Source of the DNA: Stichopus chloronotus | Lineage: Eukaryota; Echinodermata; Holothuroidea; Aspidochirotida; Stichopodidae | Assembly: GCA_021234535.1 (NCBI GenBank) | Contig: CM037840.1 | Coordinates: forward strand, 16,819,415-16,883,414 | DNA: 64,000 nucleotides | Direction of reading: 5' to 3' | In this document: positions 54,844-64,000 of the stretch, piece by piece | Position numbering within the stretch: the stretch's first letter is position 1 | Layout of the letters: each line of letters begins with the position of its first letter | The notes under the pieces: model-generated | What the model was told of the DNA's origin: nothing | What the model saw: the letters and a program-made list of their open reading frames with translations, nothing else | Databases searched by the model: none | Made by a program: the position numbers and the translations under genes

Positions 54844-55358
54844 TGAGCACAGCACCATAAATTCACCTCAAATTACAATAACGTGTGATTTCATTTTTTT
54901 TTTATAAAAGCCAGTTACTGACAAGATTGTATAGAAAGCCAAACAGTAAAAATATCATTAACATAGCCTTATATAATGTGCACAAAACTACACCAGTGTT
55001 ACATCCAATACACAACATACAACAACCCCGCTCCCCATACTGTAGGTTTCTTTGTTTGAGACAAGGTTCTGTAACTATCAGATCAATTCTTACACAATGT
55101 ACAGTATTTTAAATTACATATTGCTTACATACAATTTGGCAAGGATTTCATGTCAACACAAATGTTTACCTTGATCATCAAACTAATTTGGCAAGTTGCA
55201 CATGTAATGTTCATACTGTAAAAGTGCTTTCACGTTGGCTACATATTGCTAAAGTGCAACACAAATTACATATTGTATATGAATTTTCACTTCTAGGAAT
55301 TGTTAGATTATGTGAATGTTATTACTTATCATGTTCTTAAATATATTTCATTTCAGAA
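54844..55358. other. Spacer between Helentron 2 and the LTR element
   Basis: AT-rich; nothing recognised. It probably includes the 3' end of Helentron 2. Confidence 0.4.
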
Positions 55359-56739
55359 TGTAAGGGATATACTCAGAACAAAGCAGAGACCCCTATAAAA
55401 CTCCATACTTATTTTTTGCCTGTTTTGCTATTTTTATGGAACTACTATTTTATTGAGTTCCCTCACAGAATATGGTACCTTCCTTCTAGTGTCAGGGGCT
55501 AATTGAATAACAGGATCACATTGTTATACCTTATTACTCTGTGTTCCTGCTCTGTTTGATTTGTCCTGAGTTTGTTCTTCTCTACCCCTCAGGTATGTTG
55601 TTTTCACTTTCTTTTATACATTATTCTTATCTCAAATATGTGGAGATCCTATGTGATGTATTTTTGTTACCAGTAATGCTAGGAATTAGTAGAAATATTG
55701 CGAAGTTTAATTGTAACTTTGGGAGTTCCCACTGCCAGCACTTTAACATGGTAGGGCCTTAAGCTGTGCATTCATTGTAGGCCAATGGGACCATGCACTA
55801 TTGGAATAGGAAACCTACAGTGACAATATGTGTGTGAGGTGGTTCCATGGTATCATATTACATTGCTGGTATCTCCTTGCAGTAGCACATAAGTGAAGTA
55901 AGGGTTGATCCATTGGCAGATGGGAAGGCAAGGGTAGACACACAACAGCTGTATAGGTAAATTCCCTAGGGGGATGTCCTCTCACAGGATTGGTTGAATG
56001 GTTTAGGTGACCATGGTAACTTGTGCTGGGCAGTAGTATTAATAGTAATTAGCTGTAGAGTGTCTGTGCACAGGAGTATGATATGGGTACAGTTATATCC
56101 AAACAATGTGTGCTCTTGTTTTATTAATTTGAGGCTCCTTAGTAAAAGCAGGGAAAGAGTGCTAGTTCATAGGTGTACAGCTAGTGATCTGTTATGACAA
56201 AGATTATTATTCTTGTGTACAATGGAGATGGTCAAGCTAGTGGTGTGAAATATGTTTTTGTTGGTCTGGGAGGAGTGTATGATCAAAGAAACAGCTGTAG
56301 TTTATTTTGGTCAGCAAGTTCCCTGTTTTGAATTTGATTTGCTATTTTGTCTTATTTCTGTAAAGGTTAAGTAGAGTCATGTCTTAGATTAAAGGGGCTA
56401 TGTTGGCTTAAGACTTTATGTGCATATTAAAGGGGTACTTGTGTGTATTGTGAAAGCACTTAATACAGGATCTTGTTATTTGTGATTGAGGGGTTATTGA
56501 GTATGGGTTGCAAAAACATGTAGTTTCCTGTTGATTTATTATGTTATGCATTATGACAGTTGGTTTACTTTTGGTCAAGGGACCAAGACAGCGAGATTCG
56601 TAGATAGATAAATACATTGTTATACCTTATTACTCTGTGTTCCTGCTCTGTTTGATTTGTCCTGAGTTTGTTCTTCTCTACCCCTCAGGTGGCCTTTCGT
56701 GGCTCACCCAAGGTCACCCGAGAACTTCCCGGGGTAACA
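55359..56739 (+). repeat. 5' LTR (about 1,381 bp)
   Basis: Begins TGTAAGG; I place the end at GGGGTAACA, a TG..CA pair just before the primer-binding-like site. A TATA-like box CTATAAAACT lies at ~55,393. Internal 77-bp direct repeats occur at 55,518-55,594 and 56,614-56,690. The 3' LTR matches through 64,000. The exact end is inferred because the other LTR is truncated. Confidence 0.85.
55390..55402 (+). promoter_or_regulatory. TATA-like box in the 5' LTR
   Basis: CCCTATAAAACTC ~32 bp into the LTR; repeated at ~63,178 in the 3' LTR. Activity is inferred. Confidence 0.45.
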
Positions 56740-56743
56740 AATT

Positions 56744-56760
56744 TGGAGGCACCGCCCGGA
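56744..56760 (+). promoter_or_regulatory. Probable primer-binding site
   Basis: TGGAGGCACCGCCCGGA starts five bases after the inferred LTR end. It begins TGG, as required to pair with a tRNA CCA end. The tRNA was not identified. Confidence 0.5.
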
Positions 56761-56816
56761 TGAAGTCTCAGGAATAATGACTATTTGATACGATTGACAG
56801 AAAAGGATCACTGAAG

Positions 56817-57698
56817 ATGGCGGATGCACTTTTAGAAGAGCTACAGACCAGGTTGCACAGGTTGACCACGAAACAACTGAGTGCTGTTGGCGAGAAGCTG
56901 GTGCTCCCTGAAGATGAGCTGACCAAGGCGAGAAGCAAGGGTCGACATGCACAACTTCGATTGTTGAACAGAGTCCTGATCAGTGAGGAATGGGAGGAGA
57001 AGTTGACAGACTTCAAACACATCGTTGAAGAGGTGTGGCCATCTGAAGACCCTGAAGAAGAAACTCCATCACCCACTTCTTATCCTAGCCAAGACATCAA
57101 AACATCAAACACCAACATCCACAGGGAATATGTGCGTCGGGACTTTCGGATCTCGGGACACATTGGTGATCATACTCAGAAAGATGGCTTAAGCTTCACC
57201 AGTCTCATCCACCAAATTGAAGCAGGACTGAATAAGGGCTATCCAGAGGGGGAAGTGGTGGAGGCAGTGATCAGAGCGACCAACCCGAGCCTGGATTTAC
57301 GCACTTATCTTGAGAGTAAGTCTGATGTAACACTCCCAAAATTACGGCGGATTCTCCGCACCCACTTTAGGGAGAAGGGTGCCACAGAGCTGTACCATGA
57401 ACTGAGTGGACTAACGCAACAACCGAAGGAGACACCACAAAGTTTCCTGGTTAGGGCATTAAGCGTGAGGCAACGTGTACTTTTCGCATCGAAAGAGAGT
57501 GAAGCACCACAGAAGTACGATGAGTCACTAGTACAAGCAATGTTTCAACACGCAGTACTGACTGGTCTTTCGGAGCATGCCATCCGTGCTGACATGAAGC
57601 CTTACCTTGAAAAGCCGAACGCCTCGGATGAAGTGCTGCTGGAGAAGCTTAATGCCGCTGCTAGTAACGAAGTGGAACGAAAAAAGAAACATAAGTAG
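56817..57698 (+). CDS. Gag N-terminal/capsid part
   Basis: A 293-codon frame from an ATG in GAAGATGG context 57 bp after the primer site. It has a helical N-terminus (MADALLEELQTRLHRL), then a capsid-like segment (SFLVRALSVRQRVLF, then HAVLTGLSEHAIRADMKPYL) of the Ty3/Gypsy gag kind, and ends in a Lys-rich stretch at a TAG. Gag would form the particle. Confidence 0.78.
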   Translation: MADALLEELQTRLHRLTTKQLSAVGEKLVLPEDELTKARSKGRHAQLRLLNRVLISEEWEEKLTDFKHIVEEVWPSEDPEEETPSPTSYPSQDIKTSNTNIHREYVRRDFRISGHIGDHTQKDGLSFTSLIHQIEAGLNKGYPEGEVVEAVIRATNPSLDLRTYLESKSDVTLPKLRRILRTHFREKGATELYHELSGLTQQPKETPQSFLVRALSVRQRVLFASKESEAPQKYDESLVQAMFQHAVLTGLSEHAIRADMKPYLEKPNASDEVLLEKLNAAASNEVERKKKHK

Positions 57699-58043
57699 AA
57701 CATCACTAAGCCCGCTGCTTCGAATCAGGTGGAGTCAGCCGAAGTAACCCCAGCAGTCCAGAAGAAAGACACATTGATGGAAGCGATCCAGGAACTGAAG
57801 GCCGACCTTGAGGGATACAAGGCACTCCATGCTGAAGTCTTCGAGATCAAACGGGCGCTAGGGCAGAAACCAGAAAGGGGTAAGAAGCGGGGCTGTGACA
57901 AATGTAAGGCAGAAAATCGGGGGGATATGTGTGATCACTGCTACAAATGTGGTAGCAGTGACCATTTTGCCAGGGGATGTAGGAAAAGGTACCAGGGAAA
58001 CGACAGTGGGTCGCCTCTGAGGGACGAGGGGGGACCACAGTAG
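57699..58043 (+). CDS. Gag C-terminal part with zinc knuckle
   Basis: Continues gag in the same frame after the TAG at 57,696-57,698. A coiled-coil-like segment (AIQELKADLEGYKALHAEV) is followed by Cys-rich CDKCKAENRGDMCDHC and a CCHC nucleic-acid-binding knuckle CYKCGSSDHFARGC, ending at a TAG at 58,041-58,043. Whether the internal TAG is read through or is a defect cannot be told here. Confidence 0.72.
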   Translation, partial: NITKPAASNQVESAEVTPAVQKKDTLMEAIQELKADLEGYKALHAEVFEIKRALGQKPERGKKRGCDKCKAENRGDMCDHCYKCGSSDHFARGCRKRYQGNDSGSPLRDEGGPQ

Positions 58044-58084
58044 ATGTCCAAAACATTCAGGATGGCGGACAAAGAAGTCCCAAT

Positions 58085-58486
58085 ATGCATCCCAAGGGTA
58101 ACCCAGCCGATCTGTCACCAAGGAAATTAGAAAAGCTGGTGAGGTTGGTGGGGGAACAGTGCATTGTGCGGGCGTGTATAGATAACATGCCTATGGATGT
58201 TTTGTGGGATACAGGGTCCCAAGTGTCCATCATCTCAGACAAGTGGGTTCAAGAAAACTTACAAGGGGTTGAGATAAGACCAGTGGAGGAACTCCTGGAA
58301 GGGTCTCACCTAGATTTGAAGGCAAGTAACGGATTGGAGGTTCCATACAAGGGATGGGTGTGGGTGACATTCAAGCTGGATGCCCACCCTGAAATTGAGG
58401 TACCAATACTTGTGTATCCTGGGGAAAGGGGCAAGTGTGAACGAACAAGTACAAGGTCTAGGGAAATCTTTTCCACGTGTGAGTAA
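58085..58486 (+). CDS. Retroviral-type aspartic protease region
   Basis: [16 protein letters not shown] at ~58,200-58,245 carries the D-T-G active site; residues after it ([15 protein letters not shown]) match the flap region. The frame ends in a stop at 58,486 after a change near 58,400-58,420, where the downstream pol frame takes over. Confidence 0.75.
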   Translation: MHPKGNPADLSPRKLEKLVRLVGEQCIVRACIDNMPMDVLWDTGSQVSIISDKWVQENLQGVEIRPVEELLEGSHLDLKASNGLEVPYKGWVWVTFKLDAHPEIEVPILVYPGERGKCERTSTRSREIFSTCE

Positions 58487-60740
58487 ACGAGCCTTAAAAT
58501 ATATGGTACAATTGGTACAGGATGGAGACAGTCCTGTTCTAGCTAATGTAAGGTCACCTCAACAGAATCAGTTGGTAAAGGCTGGACAGGTAAGCCATAT
58601 TCGATGTCAAATTCATATGGAGACTAAGTTGTCAGAGTGTTTGTTTGAGCCCCATCCGATGGCGTCATGGCCTGAAGGGTTGGAGTTAGGGTCAACAGTC
58701 TTAAGAGTTACTGGCAGTTCTAATTGCGAATTAAAAGTACCTATTGTCAATACCACTGACCGTGACATACTTCTCCCAAAACGGACCCCTCTAGGGACAT
58801 GTGAACTCGTGAACACTGTCTTTGACATACCATCCAGACCACAGAAGGGAAACACTGGACCACTAACAGCGACGTCACACTCTGTGCACTTGGGTGATAC
58901 AAACACCACAAGGACAGCACGTAACCCACAGACAAGTGACGACTGGTGTCCCCCCATCGACCTTTCTGGACTTACCCCAGATCAACAGAAGTTGGCACGA
59001 GAAATGTTGACAGAACAATCTGCAGCATTCTCTAGGGATGACATGGACACAGGCAACTGCCCTGGGCTGCAAATGAAAATTAATCTTTCCAGTGACGCAC
59101 CTGTTCAGAAGGGGTACATAAGCATACCACGACCCTTGTATAAGGAAGTTAAAGAGTATTTAGAGGACTTGATTATGAGGGGCTGGGTGACAAAATCAAA
59201 ATCTAGTTACTCATCTCCTGTTGTCTGTGTGCGGAAGAGGGATGGCGGACTTAGGTTATGTGTTGACTATAGGGCACTAAATCAAAAGACGATTGACGAC
59301 CGACAGCCAATACCCAAGATTCAGGATATCCTTGATGGTTTGAAGGGGAATTCATGGTTCAGTACACTGGACCAAGGTAAAGCTTATCATCAGGGATACA
59401 TGCACCCAGACAGCCAACATCTTACCTCGTTCATCACTCCATGGGGCCTGCATGAATGGAAACGGATCCCCTTTGGGTTAAAGAATGCCCCCGCCGAATT
59501 TCAACGGTTCATGGAAGGCTGCCTTAGTGACTTCAACAACGACATCTGTGTTGTTTACCTGGATGATGTTCTCGTTTACGGAACCACTTTCAGTGAACAT
59601 ATCGAACACCTGAGAAGAGTTTTATCAAGGTTGAGGCACCATGGTATAAAATTAAAACCCAGTAAGTGTCATCTCTTTAAGAGACAGGTAAGGTATCTCG
59701 GGAGGCTAGTAACTGGTGAGGGGTACAGAATGGATCCTGCTGACACAGAACCGGTCCTGGCATTGAAGAATCAGACACCAAAAACTGTCGGAGAACTAAG
59801 AAGGGTTTTAGGGTTTATTGGATACTATCGAAGTTATATACAGAATTTTTCAATCATAGCTAAGCCGTTGTATGAGTTGTTGGGTGAACGACAGAAAAAG
59901 GTAAGAAACAGAGGTAAGTCTGTAACGAAGAAAAGAAGTAATCTGGATTCTAAAGAGAAAATAGAGTGGACTGCAGAGCATCATGCCATTCTCTGTGACC
60001 TTATCCATCGTCTAACCACCCACCCTGTTATGGCCTATCCAGATTTTTCTGAACCTTATATACTCCACACCGATGCTTCGGGGGACGGTCTCGGAGCAGT
60101 TTTGTACCAACACTTGGAAGGGAAATTACGAGTGATAGCATTCGCTTCACGCACGTTAACACCCCCAGAACGTAACTACCACTCGAGTAAATTAGAATTC
60201 CTTGCCTTAAAGTGGGCTGTAACAGAGCGGTTCCGCGACTATCTTCAACATGCCAGCCATTTTGTTGTCTTCACTGATAACAACCCACTGACATACGTTA
60301 TGAGTACGGCTCGCTTGAATGCGACTGGGCAAAGATGGGTGTCAGAGCTGGCTAGTTTTCGTTTTGACATAAAGTACCGATGTGGAAAGGAAAATGTAGA
60401 TGCGGATGTCCTGTCCAGAATGCCGATACCGGATAAGATGGATGACTATATGAGGGAATGCACGGAGATGGTTCCAAGTTCCGTAATTTCAGCCACGGCT
60501 GAATACATTCAGGCTATGGGTGGTAGAGAGGTGGCATGCATTGATGTAAGCACGGTCAATAGTAACAGTTGTGTCATCTTGGGGACATCGCCACTGTCCA
60601 CAGTTTCACCCATTGAAACCCACGAGCTTAAAGCAGCTCAACAGAATGACGTGGTCCTTGGGAAGATTCTTCAGTTGAAGAAAAATGGGCAAAGACCGTC
60701 AACCGAAGAAATGAGTCCAAGGAGGTACAGACTCTTTTGA
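58410..60740 (+). CDS. Reverse transcriptase and RNase H
   Basis: Open from before 58,410 to a stop at 60,740. RT blocks: [48 protein letters not shown] and [11 protein letters not shown] (YLDD active site, ~59,557). Connection: [15 protein letters not shown]. RNase [16 protein letters not shown], then [20 protein letters not shown] and [10 protein letters not shown]. It copies the RNA into DNA in the particle. At 60,735 the frame breaks ahead of integrase. Confidence 0.88.
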   Translation: MCILGKGASVNEQVQGLGKSFPRVSKRALKYMVQLVQDGDSPVLANVRSPQQNQLVKAGQVSHIRCQIHMETKLSECLFEPHPMASWPEGLELGSTVLRVTGSSNCELKVPIVNTTDRDILLPKRTPLGTCELVNTVFDIPSRPQKGNTGPLTATSHSVHLGDTNTTRTARNPQTSDDWCPPIDLSGLTPDQQKLAREMLTEQSAAFSRDDMDTGNCPGLQMKINLSSDAPVQKGYISIPRPLYKEVKEYLEDLIMRGWVTKSKSSYSSPVVCVRKRDGGLRLCVDYRALNQKTIDDRQPIPKIQDILDGLKGNSWFSTLDQGKAYHQGYMHPDSQHLTSFITPWGLHEWKRIPFGLKNAPAEFQRFMEGCLSDFNNDICVVYLDDVLVYGTTFSEHIEHLRRVLSRLRHHGIKLKPSKCHLFKRQVRYLGRLVTGEGYRMDPADTEPVLALKNQTPKTVGELRRVLGFIGYYRSYIQNFSIIAKPLYELLGERQKKVRNRGKSVTKKRSNLDSKEKIEWTAEHHAILCDLIHRLTTHPVMAYPDFSEPYILHTDASGDGLGAVLYQHLEGKLRVIAFASRTLTPPERNYHSSKLEFLALKWAVTERFRDYLQHASHFVVFTDNNPLTYVMSTARLNATGQRWVSELASFRFDIKYRCGKENVDADVLSRMPIPDKMDDYMRECTEMVPSSVISATAEYIQAMGGREVACIDVSTVNSNSCVILGTSPLSTVSPIETHELKAAQQNDVVLGKILQLKKNGQRPSTEEMSPRRYRLF

Positions 60741-62530
60741 ACCAGTGGGACAAACTGACGTTTGATGACAGGGGACTGCTGTACCGATGCACTGCGAATA
60801 GAAAGCAGCTTCTCCTTCCTATGAAGTATAAGGACGCAGTGTTGAAAGGGCTCCACAATGACATGGGTCACATTGGTTCGGAGAGGACCCTGGACCTAAT
60901 TAGACAACGGTTCTATTGGCCATACATGGCAAAAGAGGTGGAGGCATATGTCACAAAGCAGTGTCACTGTGTGGTTCAAAAGAAGCCTGTACGTAATGTC
61001 AGAGCACCATTAGTACCGATACATACAACAGAACCTTTTGAAATGATTTCGATAGACTACTTACACTTGGAAAAATGTAAAGGCGGCTATGAATATATCC
61101 TCGTAGTCGTCGACCATTTCACTAGATTCGCACAAGCCTATGCTACAAAGAACAAGTCGGCACATGCTGCGGCAGACAGGTTGTTCAATGATTTCTTCCT
61201 CAGATTTGGTTTCCCGAAGAAACTCCACCATGACCAGGGGAGGGAGTTTGAAAACCAACTCTTCCAGAAACTTCAGGAATATTGTGGTATTGAGCATTGC
61301 AGAACGACCCCGTATCACCCGCAAGGTAATGGTCAAGTTGAGAGGATGAACCGGACGATACTCAACATGCTTCGGACACTATCAGACCAACAAAAACTAA
61401 ATTGGAAGGAAGCTCTGCCAAGATGCATGCATGCCTACAACTGTTCGAAGAATGATGCTACCGGATAGTCTCCATTCTATCTGATGTTCGGGCGTACACC
61501 ACGACTTCCAGTTGACATCCTGTTTGGGTTGGAAACTGAGGAGGAAGAGATTGACCACAGAACCTTTGCTGATAAATGGCGTCAGCAGATGCAGGAAGCG
61601 TATCGTATTGCCGATAGGCATAGTAGCAAGATGGCAGCTGTTGCAAAGGAAAGATACGATAAGAAGACTCACTATGCCCAGTTATCTCCCGGTGATCGGG
61701 TACTTGTCAAGAACCTTGCCAGACAAGCAGGCCCTGACAAGCTCAGGTCTTACTGGGAGGACACGGTGTACAGGGTCGTAAAACAAGTAAGTCCTGACAT
61801 ACCAGTATTTGAAGTCATCTCAGATAATGCCAAGAGACGGAAACGGGTTTTGCATCGCAATCTCTTGTTAGCATGCGATGCACTACCCCTTCAAGAAACC
61901 GGGAAACCCCAACGGAAACAGCAGGAAAAGGGACATGCAACAATCAAGGCACCGCCAACAGACAGACCAAGCCATGCGGAGAGCGGAGGAAGCGATGAAA
62001 GTGACGATGAGTGGCATCCATATATCCCCCGTCAGTCTCTACCTTCTCGTTTTTCGGCACCGTCGGAACCACTTGTTAGTACGGGTACTCCGGAGCAACG
62101 ACCGACAACACCGACAGAGTCTCCAGTAGGTGCAGATGTTCTGCCAAACTCAGGATGTCCTGAAAACGAGACACCCCCAAACCCAGAGAAGCGTACACCT
62201 GAACCACCTGTGGGGATACCACCAGAACCAGCGCCAGAGGAACAAGGACGTCCGACCCGAAACAGGAGGCCACCGGATTTCCTGAGTTACTTGCACCCTG
62301 GAGCCCCATCTTGGGTTCAGTCGGCCCAGTGTCCATATCCTCCTAATTTACCCCAAGGTTCTCAACCCAACCTTGGACGAATTTACGACCACCGACTACA
62401 GCCACCATTTCCCCAAATTTACGACCACCGACTACAGCCACCATTTCCCCAAACGTACGACTACCGACTACAGCCACCAGTGTTTTTCCCACAGTATCCA
62501 CTACCAACTTCTGACTGGACTTCGTACTGA
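60737..62530 (+). pseudogene. Integrase, interrupted
   Basis: An HHCC zinc-binding start (HNDMGHIG, then [13 protein letters not shown]) is followed by the DDE core: [41 protein letters not shown] at 61,466-61,468 interrupts it after DATG. The frame reopens with SPFYLMFGRTPRLPV and a GPY/F-like module (LSPGDRVLVKNLARQAGPDK). A long Pro-rich tail ends at 62,530. The HHCC/DDE arrangement is of the retroviral/Ty3 type and distinct from the IS3EU-like core at 41 kb. Confidence 0.85.
62383..62480 (+). repeat. 39-bp tandem repeat in the pol C-terminus
   Basis: Three copies of a unit encoding YDHRLQPPFPQ-type sequence, the third diverged. Confidence 0.8.
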
Positions 62531-63130
62531 CGGAAGTTGATCATGGTTAGTCTCCCTAGTTGTTCCTGGTATTGTTTCTGATGGGGTGTAGAAAATTTAC
62601 TATATTTCTCTAGTGAGGTTTCTCAAAAAAGTCATTAGATCATGACAAATTCATTATATTGTTCTAGTGAGATTTTTTTACGCCACGACAGAGTTACCTT
62701 TGTCGTATTTGAGTATATTTTTCATCCAGTGGGTGGATGGTTATTTGTTCGTCAAGTATGGGACATTATGAGTCCAACATCATGCAGGTAGTGGATTCTT
62801 GCTTACAGCATAAAGTAGTAACTAGTGGACAGAACCACAAAACCTAGTAAGGTTACATATATGTGCTTTTAGATCAAGTGATCGTTTGGAATTACTCAGT
62901 TCTTGGGAGTGCGCACAATCTTGAACTTGAAGTGATTCCTGGTACTTTGTTAGTGCTACTAACCTAACACTTGGGGTTTTGCCCTTTTACAAGTACATTG
63001 TCAGTTCATACATTGAGTTCTGTTTCACGTGCTAGAAGGGGATACTGCAACGTATTGCTTGTATTTGTATTTGTTTTTGCGTTGAGTTATGACATTAGTC
63101 GTGTCAAAAACGAGTCAGAGACGACTTCTT
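62531..63130. other. 3' untranslated region of the LTR element
   Basis: No open frame with homology and no envelope gene. Confidence 0.6.
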
Positions 63131-63144
63131 TGAGAGGGGGAGAG
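63131..63144 (+). promoter_or_regulatory. Polypurine tract
   Basis: TGAGAGGGGGAGAG directly abuts the 3' LTR start TGTAAGG; the expected plus-strand primer site. Confidence 0.85.
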
Positions 63145-64000
63145 TGTAAGGGATATACTCAGAACAAAGCAGAGACCCCTATAAAACTCCATACTTATTT
63201 TTTGCCTGTTTTGCTATTTTTATGGAACTACTATTTTATTGAGTTCCCTCACAGAATATGGTACCTTCCTTCTAGTGTCAGGGGCTAATTGACTAACAGG
63301 ATCACATTGTTATACCTTATTACTCTGTGTTCCTGCTCTGTTTGATTTGTCCTGAGTTTGTTCTTCTCTACCCCTCAGGTATGTTGTTTTCACTTTCTTT
63401 TATACATTATTCTTATCTCAAATATGTGGAGATCCTATGTGATGTATTTTTGTTACCAGTAATGCTAGGAATTAGTAGAAATATTGCGAAGTTTAATTGT
63501 AACTTTGGGAGTTCCCACTGCCAGCACTTTAACATGGTAGGGCCTTAAGCTGTACATTCACTGTAGGCCAATGGGACCATGCACTATTGGAATAGGAAAC
63601 CTACAGTGACAATATGTGTGTGAGGTGGTTCCATGGTATCATATTACATTGCTGGTATCTCCTTGCAGTAGCACATAAGTGAAGTAAGGGTTGATCCATT
63701 GGTAGATGGGAAGGCAAGGGTAGACACACAACAGCTGTATAGGTAAATTCCCTAGGGGGATGTCCTCTCACAGGATTGGTTGAATGGTTTAGGTGACCAT
63801 GGTAACTTGTGCTGGGCAGTAGTATTAATAGTAATTAGCTGTAGAGTGTCTGTGCACAGGAGTATGATATGGGTACAGTTATATCCAAACAATGTGTGCT
63901 CTTGTTTTATTAATTTGAGGCTCCTTAGTAATAGCAGGGAAAGAGTGCTAGTTCATAGGTGTACAGCTAGTGATCTGTTATGACAAAGATTATTATTCTT
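63145..64000 (+). repeat. 3' LTR, truncated by the window end
   Basis: Matches 55,359-56,214 with about five substitutions over ~856 bp. Confidence 0.95.

Larger units (their letters stand above)
55359..64000 (+). mobile_element. Ty3/Gypsy LTR retrotransposon, 3' end cut off by the window
   Basis: Direct LTRs begin at 55,359 and 63,145 (both TGTAAGGGATATACTCAG). Between them are gag, protease, reverse transcriptase-RNase H and integrase in Ty3/Gypsy order. Over the ~856 bp that can be compared the LTRs differ at only about five positions, so insertion was recent. The coding region is nevertheless broken by stops (57,696; 61,466) and frame changes (near 58,410 and 60,735). No envelope-like gene is present. 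The target duplication cannot be checked because the right end lies outside the window. Confidence 0.92.

Noticed and set aside
55541..55762. 73-codon open frame identical to one at 63,327-63,548
   Set aside because: The duplication simply reflects the two LTRs; no domain or coding signature is present.

Overview
This is eukaryotic DNA: introns with GT..AG junctions, large non-coding stretches, AT-rich composition and no operons. The repeat content suggests a marine invertebrate. Repeats built on AGGTCA half-sites, Helentron-type Helitrons, a fish-like Ty3/Gypsy element and an IS3EU-like DDE transposase make a deuterostome such as an echinoderm my best guess. That guess is inference, not proof. 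Almost every recognisable gene belongs to a mobile element.

Layout. 1-2.2 kb: one HARBI1-type transposase exon (+) facing a decayed Myb/SANT-like gene (-), probably a Harbinger remnant. 2.2-8.7 kb: non-coding, with two degenerate repeat clusters. 8.7-9.9 kb (-): decayed non-LTR reverse transcriptase. 10-13.3 kb: non-coding, with hairpins and (ACGT)n. 13.3-19.3 kb (+): broken Helentron with an N-terminal C76-like cysteine protease, HUH Rep, helicase and EEP endonuclease. 20,706-46,963: a 26.3-kb element with ~330-bp terminal inverted repeats and a 6-bp target duplication, CAAGCT. 47.6-54.8 kb (+): a second broken Helentron, this one with an OTU protease, preceded by a 20-bp tandem array. 55,359-end (+): Ty3/Gypsy LTR retrotransposon whose 3' LTR runs off the window.

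The main find is the 26.3-kb element. Two convergent multi-exon genes begin just inside its two inverted repeats. The left gene (+, 21.2-37.4 kb) encodes a RanBP2-type zinc finger followed by a HECT ubiquitin-ligase domain, resembling the 'G2/M phase-specific E3 ligase-like' proteins. The right gene (-, 46.5-40.6 kb) encodes a four-exon IS3EU-like DDE transposase with HTH and catalytic D, D and E. I derived the exons by hand from splice sites, reading frame and family motifs. The summed exon lengths agree with a few single-base indels, several at or next to short homopolymers. The element therefore appears to be a recently moved giant DNA transposon carrying an E3 ligase.

Three unrelated elements in this window (two Helentrons and the TIR element) each carry a ubiquitin-pathway type domain: C76-like protease, OTU protease and HECT ligase. 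All the large coding regions contain stops or frameshifts, so most copies here are probably inactive, or the assembly has indel errors.
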